Source: Jidongwangia harbinensis (GTDB lineage: Bacteria > Actinomycetota > Actinomycetes > Mycobacteriales > Micromonosporaceae). Taken from it: a stretch of 64,000 nucleotides of DNA. The DNA lies in assembly GCF_020216025.1 (NCBI RefSeq), contig NZ_JAIWNC010000036.1, positions 52,986 through 116,985 of the forward strand, in the 5' to 3' direction. The stretch's first letter is position 1; each line of letters starts with the position of its first letter. The notes beneath the pieces were generated by a model. That model saw nothing but the letters and a program-made list of their open reading frames with translations. It ran no database searches and had not been told where the DNA came from. The translations under genes and the position numbers were made by a program. Shown here piece by piece: positions 50,767 through 57,940 of the stretch.

Positions 50767-51581
50767 CGGACCGTTCCGACGGCCACCCAGATGGTCAGCA
50801 CGGCCAGGAACTCGCCGGCCGCTCCGGCCCGCTCCACCTCGGCGAGCCACCTCTCCCGCAGCCCCTCGGGCCAGGTGACCGGGCCGGTCGGCGCGGCCGG
50901 GTCGACGAACGGCAGCACCGCGGCGGCCGACTCCGGCGTGCCGAAGAACAACGTCACCGGGGTGGCGGCCAGGTCGCCGAGACCCCGGGCGAGCATCCGG
51001 CGGCGCAGTGACCGGCCGGTGGCCGCCTTGGTGAACAGTCCGCCCAGCGCCTGCAGCACCTCCGTGTACAGCTCCTCGCGCACACCGTCGAGGGCCAGCG
51101 ACTGCCAGTCGGTGTCGATCACACAGACCCGGCCGCCCGGCCGGGTCACCCGGGCGAACTCGGCCAGCGCGGCGTCCGGATCGGGCAGATGTTGCACGAC
51201 CCGCTCGCACCAGACGCCGTCCACCGAGTCGTCCGGCAGGTCCAGGGCCTGCGCGTCGCCGGTGCGGTACTCCACCGGGCCGCCGTCGTGCCGGCGCTCC
51301 GCGACCGCGATGGTGCTCGCGGAGTAGTCGAGCGCCACCACGCTGCCGCCCGGCCGGACCCGCGCCGCCAGGTCGCGGGCCACATCGCCGGCGCCGCAAC
51401 CCACGTCCAGCAGGCGCTGCCCGGGCGCCGGGCGCAGCGCCGCCCGCGCGACCTCCCGCACCCGCCGGATCTCCGGATCCGCGGACATCCGGTCCAGCAT
51501 CCCGATCATCCAGTCGATCTCGTCGGACGGCAGGGTGTCGACATCGGTGAAGGGCGTGTGGTGCGTGCCGGCGGCTTCCAT
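50763..51581 (-). CDS. Class I SAM-dependent methyltransferase (paralogue 1)
   Basis: A 272-residue methyltransferase. RLLDVGCGAGDVARDLAARV is motif I, VVALDYSASTIAVAE motif II, VDGVWCERVVQHLPDPDAAL the motif IV-like active region and ARVTRPGGRVCVIDTDWQSL post-IV. The pattern resembles UbiE/arsenite- or small-molecule O-methyltransferases. It is highly similar along its whole length to the gene at 55362-56186, so they are paralogues. The ATG at 51581 matches the paralogue start; an ATG 15 bp upstream is possible. The substrate is unknown. Confidence 0.92.
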   Translation of the reverse strand: MEAAGTHHTPFTDVDTLPSDEIDWMIGMLDRMSADPEIRRVREVARAALRPAPGQRLLDVGCGAGDVARDLAARVRPGGSVVALDYSASTIAVAERRHDGGPVEYRTGDAQALDLPDDSVDGVWCERVVQHLPDPDAALAEFARVTRPGGRVCVIDTDWQSLALDGVREELYTEVLQALGGLFTKAATGRSLRRRMLARGLGDLAATPVTLFFGTPESAAAVLPFVDPAAPTGPVTWPEGLRERWLAEVERAGAAGEFLAVLTIWVAVGTVR

Positions 51582-51639
51582 CCGACCATGATCCAACTCC
51601 GCTGGCTGAGCGCGGACGCCGGGCGTCCGGTGTGTCCGC

Positions 51640-52320
51640 TCAACCCACCGCGTCTGCCCCGCCGCGCCCGGCCCGGGCGTCGTGCACCAGCAGGGCCACC
51701 TGGACCCGGTTGGTGAGATCGAGTTTGGTCAGGATCCGGGACACGTACGCCTTGACCGTCGCGGTGCTCATCCGCCGGGCCGTACCGATCTCCTGGTTGG
51801 TCCGTCCCTGCGCGACCAGCAGCGCCACCTCGCGCTCCCCCGGGCTGAGCCGGTCCAGCGCCGCCCGGGCGCGCTCGCGGCCGGCGTCCGCCTCCACCTG
51901 CGCGACGTACGTCATCATCCGGCGGAGCACCTCCGGCGACAGCATCGGCTCGCCCGCCGCGACCCGCCGCACCGCCCGGGCGATCTCCGCGGGCGGCGTG
52001 TGCTTGAGCAGGAAACCGCTGGCCCCGGCCCGGATCGCGCGCAGCACGTGGTCCTCGGTGTCGAACGTGGTCAGCACGATCACCTCGGGCGGCTCGCGCC
52101 GCGCGCGCAGCGTCTCGGTGGCGGTGAGGCCGTCGACGCCGGGCATCCGGATGTCCATCAGCACCACGTCCGGCCGGTGCGTCCGCACCGCGGCCGGCAC
52201 CTCCGCGCCGTCGCCGACCGCGCCGGCCACCTCGATGCCGTCGAACTCGCCCAGCATCATGGTCAGCCCGGCCCGCACCAGCGCGTCGTCGTCCACCAGC
52301 AGCACCCGGACCGGGGTCAC
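51640..52320 (-). CDS. NarL/FixJ-family response regulator
   Basis: A 226-residue regulator. The receiver has VDDD, phospho-Asp56 in LMDIRMPG and the Lys in FLLKHTP. The LuxR HTH (about 158-210) contains LSPGEREVALLVAQGRTNQE, ARRMSTATVKAYVSRILTKL. GTG start overlaps the kinase stop (GTGA), so it is cotranscribed with and downstream of the histidine kinase. The methyltransferase gene follows 58 bp later on the same strand and may be a target or operon member. Confidence 0.95.
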   Translation of the reverse strand: MTPVRVLLVDDDALVRAGLTMMLGEFDGIEVAGAVGDGAEVPAAVRTHRPDVVLMDIRMPGVDGLTATETLRARREPPEVIVLTTFDTEDHVLRAIRAGASGFLLKHTPPAEIARAVRRVAAGEPMLSPEVLRRMMTYVAQVEADAGRERARAALDRLSPGEREVALLVAQGRTNQEIGTARRMSTATVKAYVSRILTKLDLTNRVQVALLVHDARAGRGGADAVG

Positions 52321-53444
52321 GGCAGCCGCCCGGGCAGCCAGGCACGCAGCCGGAACTCACCGGCCGCGGTCGCACCGTGCTCGAGGCGCCCGCCGGCCAG
52401 CTGGACCCGTTCCCGCAGGCCGGCCAGTCCGGCGCCGGCACCGGGCATGCCGCCGCCCGGCGCGAGCACGTTGCCCACGTCGACCGTCAGGCCGTCGTCG
52501 GCGCCGGCCCGCACCGCCACCCGGACCGGCGCGCCCGGCGCGTGCTTGCGCGCGTTGGTCAGGGCCTCCTGCACGATCCGGTACGCGTGCCGGCCCACCG
52601 CCTCGGGCACCCGGTCACCGGCGGCCAGGTCCAGGTCGACCGCGGCACCGGCGTCCCGGGACTGTTGCACCAGCGCCGGCAGATCGGTCAGCGTCGGCTG
52701 CGGTCGGTCGTCGGCGGCCGGCTCCCGCAGCATCCCGATGACCTGGCGCAGATCCTCCAGGGCCTGGTACGCGCACTGCCGGACGACGCCCGCCGCCTGC
52801 TTCTCCGCACCGGACGCCGCGCGCCGCACCTCCAGCGCACCGGCGTGCACGGCGAGCAGCGAGATCCGGTGCGCCAGCACGTCGTGCATCTCCCGGGCGA
52901 TGCGTTCCCGCTCGGCCAGCCGGGCCTGGTCGATGCGCATCCGCTGGCCCTGTTCGGCCTGCCGCGCCCGCTCGGCCCAGGACCGCACCAGCATCCGCTG
53001 CGACCGCACCAGCATGGCCACCGCCACCAGGCTGACGTGCAGCAGGACCAGGAAGACGACCGCCTCGACGTAGGCCCGGGTGGCGCCCAGCGCGATCCAG
53101 TAGATCACCACGACCGCGGCGGCGTGCAGCGCCGCGAGCGCCACCGCGATCCGGGCCGGCCGGTGCAGGGCCACCGCGAACAGCGCGATCGGGGTGACGC
53201 CCATCGGCAGGCCGAACACGATGCCGAGCGGGATCAGCACCAGCGTCAGCGCCACCGGGCGGGTCCGCCGGAACAGCACCAGCCCGGTGCCCGCGAGCAG
53301 GCCGGAGGCAACCTCGAGGGCGAGCGGCGCCCCCGGCTGGTCCTCGGCCACCGACATCAGCAGGAAACCGGCACCGAGCAGGCCGGCCAGGGCCGCGAGG
53401 CCCACCTCCAGCAGCCACTGCCGGGCCGTCCGTCCGCGCCACAC
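52317..53444 (-). CDS. NarL-type sensor histidine kinase (HisKA_3)
   Basis: A 375-residue kinase with four to five N-terminal hydrophobic helices (about 10-140), no extracellular sensor domain, and the phosphoacceptor motif RIAREMHDVLAHRISLLAVH with His187. The ATPase domain has IVQEALTNARKHAPG (N box) and LAGLRERVQLAGGRL (G2), but the G1 box reads VDVGNVLAPGG instead of a canonical D-x-G-x-G, so ATP binding might be altered. The GTG at 53444 is preferred because a TAGCGT -10 element lies 8 bp upstream. It is coupled to the response regulator by a 4-bp overlap. Confidence 0.9.
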   Translation of the reverse strand: MWRGRTARQWLLEVGLAALAGLLGAGFLLMSVAEDQPGAPLALEVASGLLAGTGLVLFRRTRPVALTLVLIPLGIVFGLPMGVTPIALFAVALHRPARIAVALAALHAAAVVVIYWIALGATRAYVEAVVFLVLLHVSLVAVAMLVRSQRMLVRSWAERARQAEQGQRMRIDQARLAERERIAREMHDVLAHRISLLAVHAGALEVRRAASGAEKQAAGVVRQCAYQALEDLRQVIGMLREPAADDRPQPTLTDLPALVQQSRDAGAAVDLDLAAGDRVPEAVGRHAYRIVQEALTNARKHAPGAPVRVAVRAGADDGLTVDVGNVLAPGGGMPGAGAGLAGLRERVQLAGGRLEHGATAAGEFRLRAWLPGRLP

Positions 53445-53452
53445 GCCACCGG

Positions 53453-53458
53453 ACGCTA
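53453..53458 (-). promoter_or_regulatory. Leaderless -10 element of the second histidine kinase gene
   Basis: On the minus strand TAGCGT (TANNNT) ends 8 bp before the chosen GTG at 53444, with no ribosome site between. It helps to fix the start codon in a frame that is open far upstream. Confidence 0.45.
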
Positions 53459-53576
53459 CCCGGCACCGGGCCGGCCGGGCAGCGGCCGACGGTCGATCCG
53501 CGCGCCGACTTTGGTCGATCCGGGCGTCGCCCGGCGACCGTAGCGGGTCCGGGCCGCCGGGTCGAAGACTCGACGT

Positions 53577-54257
53577 GTGCTCGAACAGACGACGACGGTG
53601 GCGACCGCATGGTGGCTGCGGGCCGCGGTGTGGCTCGGCGTACCGGCCGCCGGGGCCGGCCTGTGCCTGCTGCTGGACCGGCTCGCGGACTGGGCCGTCG
53701 AGCTGCCCTGGGCGCCGCTGCGCGGGCCGCTCCGGGTGATCGGGCAGATTCCGGAGCCGCAGGCGACGATCGGGGCGCTGGTGCTGGGCGGGGTGGCCGG
53801 CACGGTGCTGGCGCTGCTGATCGACGCGGAGTCGCTGACCGTCCGGGTGTCCGGGACCGACGTGGTGCTGCACCGGCCGGGGGTGACCCGGACGGTGCCG
53901 CGGGCCGACGTGGCGATGGCGTTCCGCGACGGCGAGCGGCTGGTCCTGCTCGGGCGCACCGGACGCGAGCTGGCCCGGGAGCCGGCGCACCTGTCCCCGA
54001 AGCGGCTGCGGCCGGCGTTCGCGGCGCACGGCGTGGCCTGGTCGGACCGCGACCCGTACGCCGACGCGTACCGGCGGTGGATCCCGGACTCGCCGCAGGT
54101 GCCGCCGGAGGCCCACGCGGTCTTCGCGGCACGGCAGGAGGCGATCCGGACCGGCGACGACCGGGACACCGCGGAACTGCGCGACGAGTTGGCCCGGCTG
54201 GGGTTCGTGGTGCGGGACGAACGCAAGCGACAGTACTGGCGCCGGGTCGATGGGTGA
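53577..54257 (+). CDS. YqeB-like membrane protein
   Basis: A 226-residue protein. Two hydrophobic helices (about 14-32 and 66-84) flank DRLADWAVELPWAPLRGPLR, a segment typical of the YqeB family known from bacilli and actinomycetes. The soluble part has LTVRVSGTDVVLHRPGVTRT, a small PH-like beta fold, and ends with VVRDERKRQYWRRV. The function is unknown. GTG start; it is divergent from the histidine kinase gene by 132 bp and precedes the EAL gene by 52 bp on the same strand. Confidence 0.8.
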   Translation: MLEQTTTVATAWWLRAAVWLGVPAAGAGLCLLLDRLADWAVELPWAPLRGPLRVIGQIPEPQATIGALVLGGVAGTVLALLIDAESLTVRVSGTDVVLHRPGVTRTVPRADVAMAFRDGERLVLLGRTGRELAREPAHLSPKRLRPAFAAHGVAWSDRDPYADAYRRWIPDSPQVPPEAHAVFAARQEAIRTGDDRDTAELRDELARLGFVVRDERKRQYWRRVDG

Positions 54258-54309
54258 ACCTGACCTGTCATTGAGGATGCGTTGAGGTAGGGCGCCGATC
54301 GTTTCGGCC

Positions 54310-55032
54310 ATGACACCTTCGCTGCTCGGGACCACCAGTCGCCGCACGGTCGGCGAAGTGATCGATGCCCAGGCCATTGAGATGGCCTTCCAGCCGGTCG
54401 TGCAGCTCGACGACGGCACCGTCTGGGGCTACGAGGCGCTGGCCCGCTTCGAACAGAAGCACTTCCCGTCGCCCACGCACGCCTTCGCGGCCGCCCACGA
54501 CGCCGGGATCGGCGTGGACCTGGAGCTGCTCGCCGTGGAGTGCGCTCTGGAACGGCTCGACGACCTGCCGTCCGGGGTGTGGCTGAGCACCAACCTCTCG
54601 GTCGAGGCGCTGATGAGCCCGCGGGTGTGCGAGACCCTGCTGGCCCACGCGCACCGGGACATCACGGTCGAGTTGACCGAGCACATCCAGGTGACCGACT
54701 ACCCGGCGCTGGTGGCCGCCACCAACCGGCTCCGCGAGGCCGGCATCCTGCTGGCCGTGGACGACGCCGGTGCCGGCTTCGCCAGCCTCAGTCACATCCT
54801 GCAGTTGCGTCCCGACATCATCAAACTCGACATCACGCTCACCCGGAACATCGACGCCGACCCGGTCCGTTCGGCCCTGGCCCGGTCCCTGGTCAGCTTC
54901 GCGCACGACATCGACGCCCTGCTCATCGCGGAGGGCATCGAGACCGACGCGGAGCGGGACAAGCTGCAGAGCCTCGGCGTGGTCCTGGGCCAGGGCTACC
55001 TGATGGCCGTACCCGGCCGCCTGCCCGGTTGA
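54310..55032 (+). CDS. Stand-alone EAL-domain c-di-GMP phosphodiesterase
   Basis: A 240-residue protein that is only an EAL domain. AFQPVVQLDDGTVWGYEALARF has the signature EAL, LSTNLSVEAL the metal Asn, ITVELTEHIQV the Glu, AVDDAGAGFASLSHILQL the loop-6 DD pair with DDAG replacing DDFG, IIKLDITLTR the Lys, LIAEGIETDAE and GQGYLMAVPG the last residues. All catalytic ligands appear present, so it is probably active; the Phe-to-Ala change in loop 6 could weaken dimer control. The HPF-like gene starts 16 bp downstream after a GGAGG site, giving an operon. Confidence 0.93.
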   Translation: MTPSLLGTTSRRTVGEVIDAQAIEMAFQPVVQLDDGTVWGYEALARFEQKHFPSPTHAFAAAHDAGIGVDLELLAVECALERLDDLPSGVWLSTNLSVEALMSPRVCETLLAHAHRDITVELTEHIQVTDYPALVAATNRLREAGILLAVDDAGAGFASLSHILQLRPDIIKLDITLTRNIDADPVRSALARSLVSFAHDIDALLIAEGIETDAERDKLQSLGVVLGQGYLMAVPGRLPG

Positions 55033-55048
55033 GCCGTCGGAGGCCGAC

Positions 55049-55360
55049 ATGACGTATCTCGCCGAACTGCCGGTGCCGCGCGTCCGCGCACACGGCCGCG
55101 ACGCGGCGGACTGCGAGCAGTACGCCATCGACAAGGTCCGCGACGCGCTGCGGCGGGTGCCCGGGCCGGTGCTCGAGGTCCAGTTGCTGCTGGAGTCGAT
55201 GAGCGCCGGGGACTGGGCGGTCGCCCACGTCGACGCGGACGGCGTGATGCTGCACGCGCACGCCATGGCGCCGAGCGTCCGGGAGGCCGTGGACCTGATG
55301 CACGAACGCCTGCACAGCCAGCTGCGCCACCTGCGCCGCGGGTCCGTCGCGGGCGGGTGA
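55049..55360 (+). CDS. Short HPF/S30AE-like protein
   Basis: A 103-residue protein. DCEQYAIDKVRDALRRVPGP, VLEVQLLLESMSAG, then DWAVAHVDADGVMLHAHAMA and SVREAVDLMHERLHSQLRHL follow the beta-alpha-beta-beta-beta-alpha order of ribosomal hibernation-promoting (S30AE) domains. The similarity is remote, so the role is tentative. If correct it may bind the ribosomal decoding site under stress. It is cotranscribed with the EAL phosphodiesterase gene and has a clear GGAGG site. It ends 1 bp from the convergent methyltransferase gene. Confidence 0.65.
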   Translation: MTYLAELPVPRVRAHGRDAADCEQYAIDKVRDALRRVPGPVLEVQLLLESMSAGDWAVAHVDADGVMLHAHAMAPSVREAVDLMHERLHSQLRHLRRGSVAGG

Positions 55361-55361
55361 G

Positions 55362-56186
55362 TCAGACCGTGCCGGCGGCGACCCAGAGGGTCAGCACGGC
55401 CAGGAACTCGCCGGCCGCCCCCGCGCGGTCCACCTCGGCGAACCAGGACTCGCGCAGGCCGTCCGGCCACATCCCGGCGTCCGCGGGCAGGTCCGGGTTC
55501 ACCATCGGCAGCACCACGGCGGCCGACTCCGGCGTACCGAAGAAACAGGTCACCGGCACGGCCTGCAGGTCGGTCAGACCGGCACCGAGCAGCCGCCGGC
55601 GCAGCGACCGGCCCATGTCGAGCTGACCGCGGCGGAACTGGTCCCGGCTGAAGCGCAACAGCGCCGTGGACAGATCCTCGCGCAGGCCGTCGAACGCCAG
55701 CGAGTCCCAGTCGGTGTCGATCAGGCAGATCCGCCCGCCCGGCCGGGTGACCCGGGCGAACTCCGCGACCGCCGTGTCCGGACGGTCCAGGTGCTGCAGC
55801 ACCCGCTCGCACCAGACCCCGTCCACCGAGTCGTCCGGCAGGTCCAGGGCGCACACGTCACCGAGGCGGTACTCCACCGGGCTGCCGTCGTGCCGCCGCC
55901 CGGCGGCCTCGATGGTGCTCGCCGAGAAGTCCAGCGCCACCACGCAGCCGTCCGGGCCCACCTCGGCGGCCAGCCCACGGGCCACGTCGCCGCCGCCGCA
56001 TCCCGCGTCGAGCAGACGTTGCCCGGACGCCGGCCGCAGCGCGTCGTGCGCGATCTGCCGCACGCGCCGGATCTCCGGATGCCGGGACATCGCCTCGAGC
56101 GCCGCGATGAGCAAAGTGATCATCTCGGCCGGCATGGCGTCGACGTCGGCGAACGGGGTGTGGGTATGAGTCTGGACGGGCTCCAT
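55362..56186 (-). CDS. Class I SAM-dependent methyltransferase (paralogue 2)
   Basis: A 274-residue methyltransferase. It has RLLDAGCGGGDVARGLAAEV (motif I), VALDFSASTIEAAGRRHDGS, VDGVWCERVLQHLDRPDTAV and FARVTRPGGRICLIDTDWDS, nearly collinear with the gene at 50763. Both share TPFADVDAMP/TPFTDVDTLP at the start and GAAGEFLAVLTLWVA at the end. It is the last gene of the plus/minus convergent pair with the HPF-like gene. The substrate is unknown; no partner gene indicates a pathway. Confidence 0.93.
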   Translation of the reverse strand: MEPVQTHTHTPFADVDAMPAEMITLLIAALEAMSRHPEIRRVRQIAHDALRPASGQRLLDAGCGGGDVARGLAAEVGPDGCVVALDFSASTIEAAGRRHDGSPVEYRLGDVCALDLPDDSVDGVWCERVLQHLDRPDTAVAEFARVTRPGGRICLIDTDWDSLAFDGLREDLSTALLRFSRDQFRRGQLDMGRSLRRRLLGAGLTDLQAVPVTCFFGTPESAAVVLPMVNPDLPADAGMWPDGLRESWFAEVDRAGAAGEFLAVLTLWVAAGTV

Positions 56187-56277
56187 CGGCCCATTGTTTA
56201 TCCGGCGTCGGCCCGATGTGGGTGGTGGTCAACCATCCGACAACGCTCATGGGATAGTGCCCTGCGCAGCAGGGATA

Positions 56278-57744
56278 CTAGCGGCCCAATCGGGCGAAGA
56301 CCGGCTCCGCGGGACCTACCCGGTCACCGTCGCGCAGTTGTCCGCGCAACCGGGCCGCGCCGGCCGGCAGGAACGGTTCCAGTTCCGCGGTCAGCAGCCG
56401 GCACAGCCGGACCAGCGTGCCCAGCACGGCGTCCAGCCGGTCCGCCGCACCGGCCCGGGCCAGCTCCCACGGGCGTTCCGCCTCGACCAGCCGGTTCCCC
56501 GCGTCCACCGCCGCCTGCAGTGCGTCGGTGGCGGCCCGGAAGTCGTAACCGGCCAGCGCGCGGTCGATCCGGTCCGGCAGCCCGGCGCATCCGGCCGGCA
56601 CCGCACCGGTCGCCGGCACCCGGCCGCCCCGGTACCGGTGCACCAGCGCCAGTGTGCGGTTCACCAGGTTGCCGAGGCCGTTCGCCAGTTCCGAGTCGGC
56701 CCGGTGCACCAGCCGCGCCGTGGTGAAGTCGGTGTCGCCGGTGCGGGCCACCTCGCGCAGCAGCCACCAGCGCGGCGCGTCCGGGCCGTACGCGTCCACC
56801 AGCGCGACCGGGTCCACGGTACGGCCACCGCTCTTGGCGATCTTTCCGCCGTCCACGGTCAGGTAGTCGTGCACGAACACCGCGGTGGGCAACGGGCGGC
56901 CGGTGGACAGCAGCAGCGCCAGCCAGTACACGGCGTGGAACCGCACGATGCCCTTGCCGATCACGTGCACCCGCTCGGCCGATTCCACCCACCAGCGCCG
57001 GTACGCCGGGCCGTCGGCACCGCCGTCCAGGGCCGTCACGTAGTTGGCCAGCGCGTCCCACCACACGTACACCACCTGGTCCGCGTCGCCCGGCACCGGA
57101 ATGCCCCAGCCCCCGGCCCGCGCGGCCGGCCGGGAGACGCTGATGTCGTCCAGGCCGTCGCGCAGCAGGCCGAGCACCTCGTTGCGGCGGGCGGCCGGCT
57201 CGATCCGGACCTGCCCGGACCCGATCACCTCGGCCAGCCGGTCCCGGTAGCGCGACAACCGGAAGAACCAGTTCTCCTCGGTGACCGGTTCCGGCGCCAC
57301 CCGATGCTCCGGGCAGGCGCCGTCGACCAGGTCCTCCGGCCGGTAGAACTGTTCACACCCGGCGCAGTACAGCCCGGCGTACCGGCGGCGGTAGAAGTCG
57401 CCGGCCGCCGCGGTCTCCCGCCACAGCCGCGTCACGCCGGTCGCGTGCCGGGCGTCGGCGCTGGTCCGGATGAAGTCGTCGAAGGAGAGCCCGAGCGGCT
57501 CGCGCAGCGCGGCGAAGCGGTCCGCGTTGCCGGCCACGAACGTGCGCACGTCCACGCCGGCCGCCCGCGCCGCGGTGACGTTCTTCAGCGCGTTGTCGTC
57601 GGTGCCGGTGAGGAACCGCACGCCCTGCCCGCGGGCGCGCCGGTGCCGGGCCAGGACGTCGGCCTGGACGAGTTCCAGCGCGTGCCCGAGGTGCGGCGCG
57701 CCGTTGACGTACGGGATGGCGGTGGTGACGTAGAAGTCGGTCAT
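56278..57744 (-). CDS. Methionyl-tRNA synthetase paralogue (short form)
   Basis: A 488-residue class I synthetase. FYVTTAIPYVNGAPHLGHAL has the HIGH motif (HLGH, 18-21). LYCAGCEQFYRPEDLV and the following CPEH form a zinc knuckle with three Cys and a His. VVYVWWDALANYVTAL is a typical MetRS core motif. The KMSKS loop is KIAKS (301-305), so its second residue is Ile and its third Ala. The C-terminal anticodon-binding domain is present, but there is no trbp111-type extension. It may be a secondary MetRS, for example stress- or inhibitor-tolerant, beside a housekeeping copy elsewhere; this cannot be verified here. It has a leader-peptide/hairpin region upstream (57753-57871). Confidence 0.92.
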   Translation of the reverse strand: MTDFYVTTAIPYVNGAPHLGHALELVQADVLARHRRARGQGVRFLTGTDDNALKNVTAARAAGVDVRTFVAGNADRFAALREPLGLSFDDFIRTSADARHATGVTRLWRETAAAGDFYRRRYAGLYCAGCEQFYRPEDLVDGACPEHRVAPEPVTEENWFFRLSRYRDRLAEVIGSGQVRIEPAARRNEVLGLLRDGLDDISVSRPAARAGGWGIPVPGDADQVVYVWWDALANYVTALDGGADGPAYRRWWVESAERVHVIGKGIVRFHAVYWLALLLSTGRPLPTAVFVHDYLTVDGGKIAKSGGRTVDPVALVDAYGPDAPRWWLLREVARTGDTDFTTARLVHRADSELANGLGNLVNRTLALVHRYRGGRVPATGAVPAGCAGLPDRIDRALAGYDFRAATDALQAAVDAGNRLVEAERPWELARAGAADRLDAVLGTLVRLCRLLTAELEPFLPAGAARLRGQLRDGDRVGPAEPVFARLGR

Positions 57745-57752
57745 GACGGTCC

Positions 57753-57802
57753 TTCCGCCGGCCACCGGGCCGGCGGAACCACGGGCCCGGTGAAACCGGG
57801 CC
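57753..57802 (-). promoter_or_regulatory. Predicted attenuator: three alternately pairing segments before the MetRS gene
   Basis: Reading 5' to 3' on the minus strand: segment 1 GGCCCGGT (57802-57795), segment 2 ACCGGGCC (57791-57784), segment 3 GGCCCGGT (57771-57764). Segment 2 can pair perfectly with either 1 or 3. Segment 3 lies inside another perfect 11-bp hairpin (57778-57753, TTCCGCCGGCC/GGCCGGCGGAA) whose 3' arm contains the first half of the ribosome site GGAAGGA, 6 bp before the ATG. The structures are mutually exclusive and would switch access to the ribosome site. Confidence 0.65.
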
Positions 57803-57811
57803 TGGTCGTGG

Positions 57812-57871
57812 TCAGCGCACGTCGAACAGCCCCGGGTCGGGGCGCATCATCTGCTCTCGGCGTGCGGTCAT
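57812..57871 (-). CDS. Putative leader peptide of the MetRS gene
   Basis: A 19-codon ORF, MTARREQMMRPDPGLFDVR, ends 9 bp before the first attenuator segment and 67 bp before the MetRS start. It contains two adjacent Met codons (57850-57845) besides the start. Its small size, position and following hairpins are those of a regulatory leader. I see no convincing ribosome site or -10 box for it, which lowers confidence. The upstream ATGACGGCATGA overlaps its start. Confidence 0.55.
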   Translation of the reverse strand: MTARREQMMRPDPGLFDVR

Positions 57872-57898
57872 GCCGTCATGGTGGCATCCGGTGCCCCG

Positions 57899-57922
57899 GC
57901 GGCGGAACCGGATTTCCGCCGC
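57899..57922. other. Perfect inverted repeat between divergent genes
   Basis: GCGGCGGAA-CCGGAT-TTCCGCCGC is a 9-bp perfect hairpin between the leader ORF and the divergent oxidoreductase gene. Its arms repeat the TTCCGCC/GGCGGAA of the metRS ribosome-site hairpin, so it could be an operator or part of the same RNA switch. Confidence 0.45.
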
Positions 57923-57940
57923 GTGTGCGAAGCTGCTGCC

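Noticed and set aside
57753..57802. T-box riboswitch before the MetRS gene
   Set aside because: No specifier loop, AG-bulge or TGGN antiterminator motif can be found, and the leader is too short.
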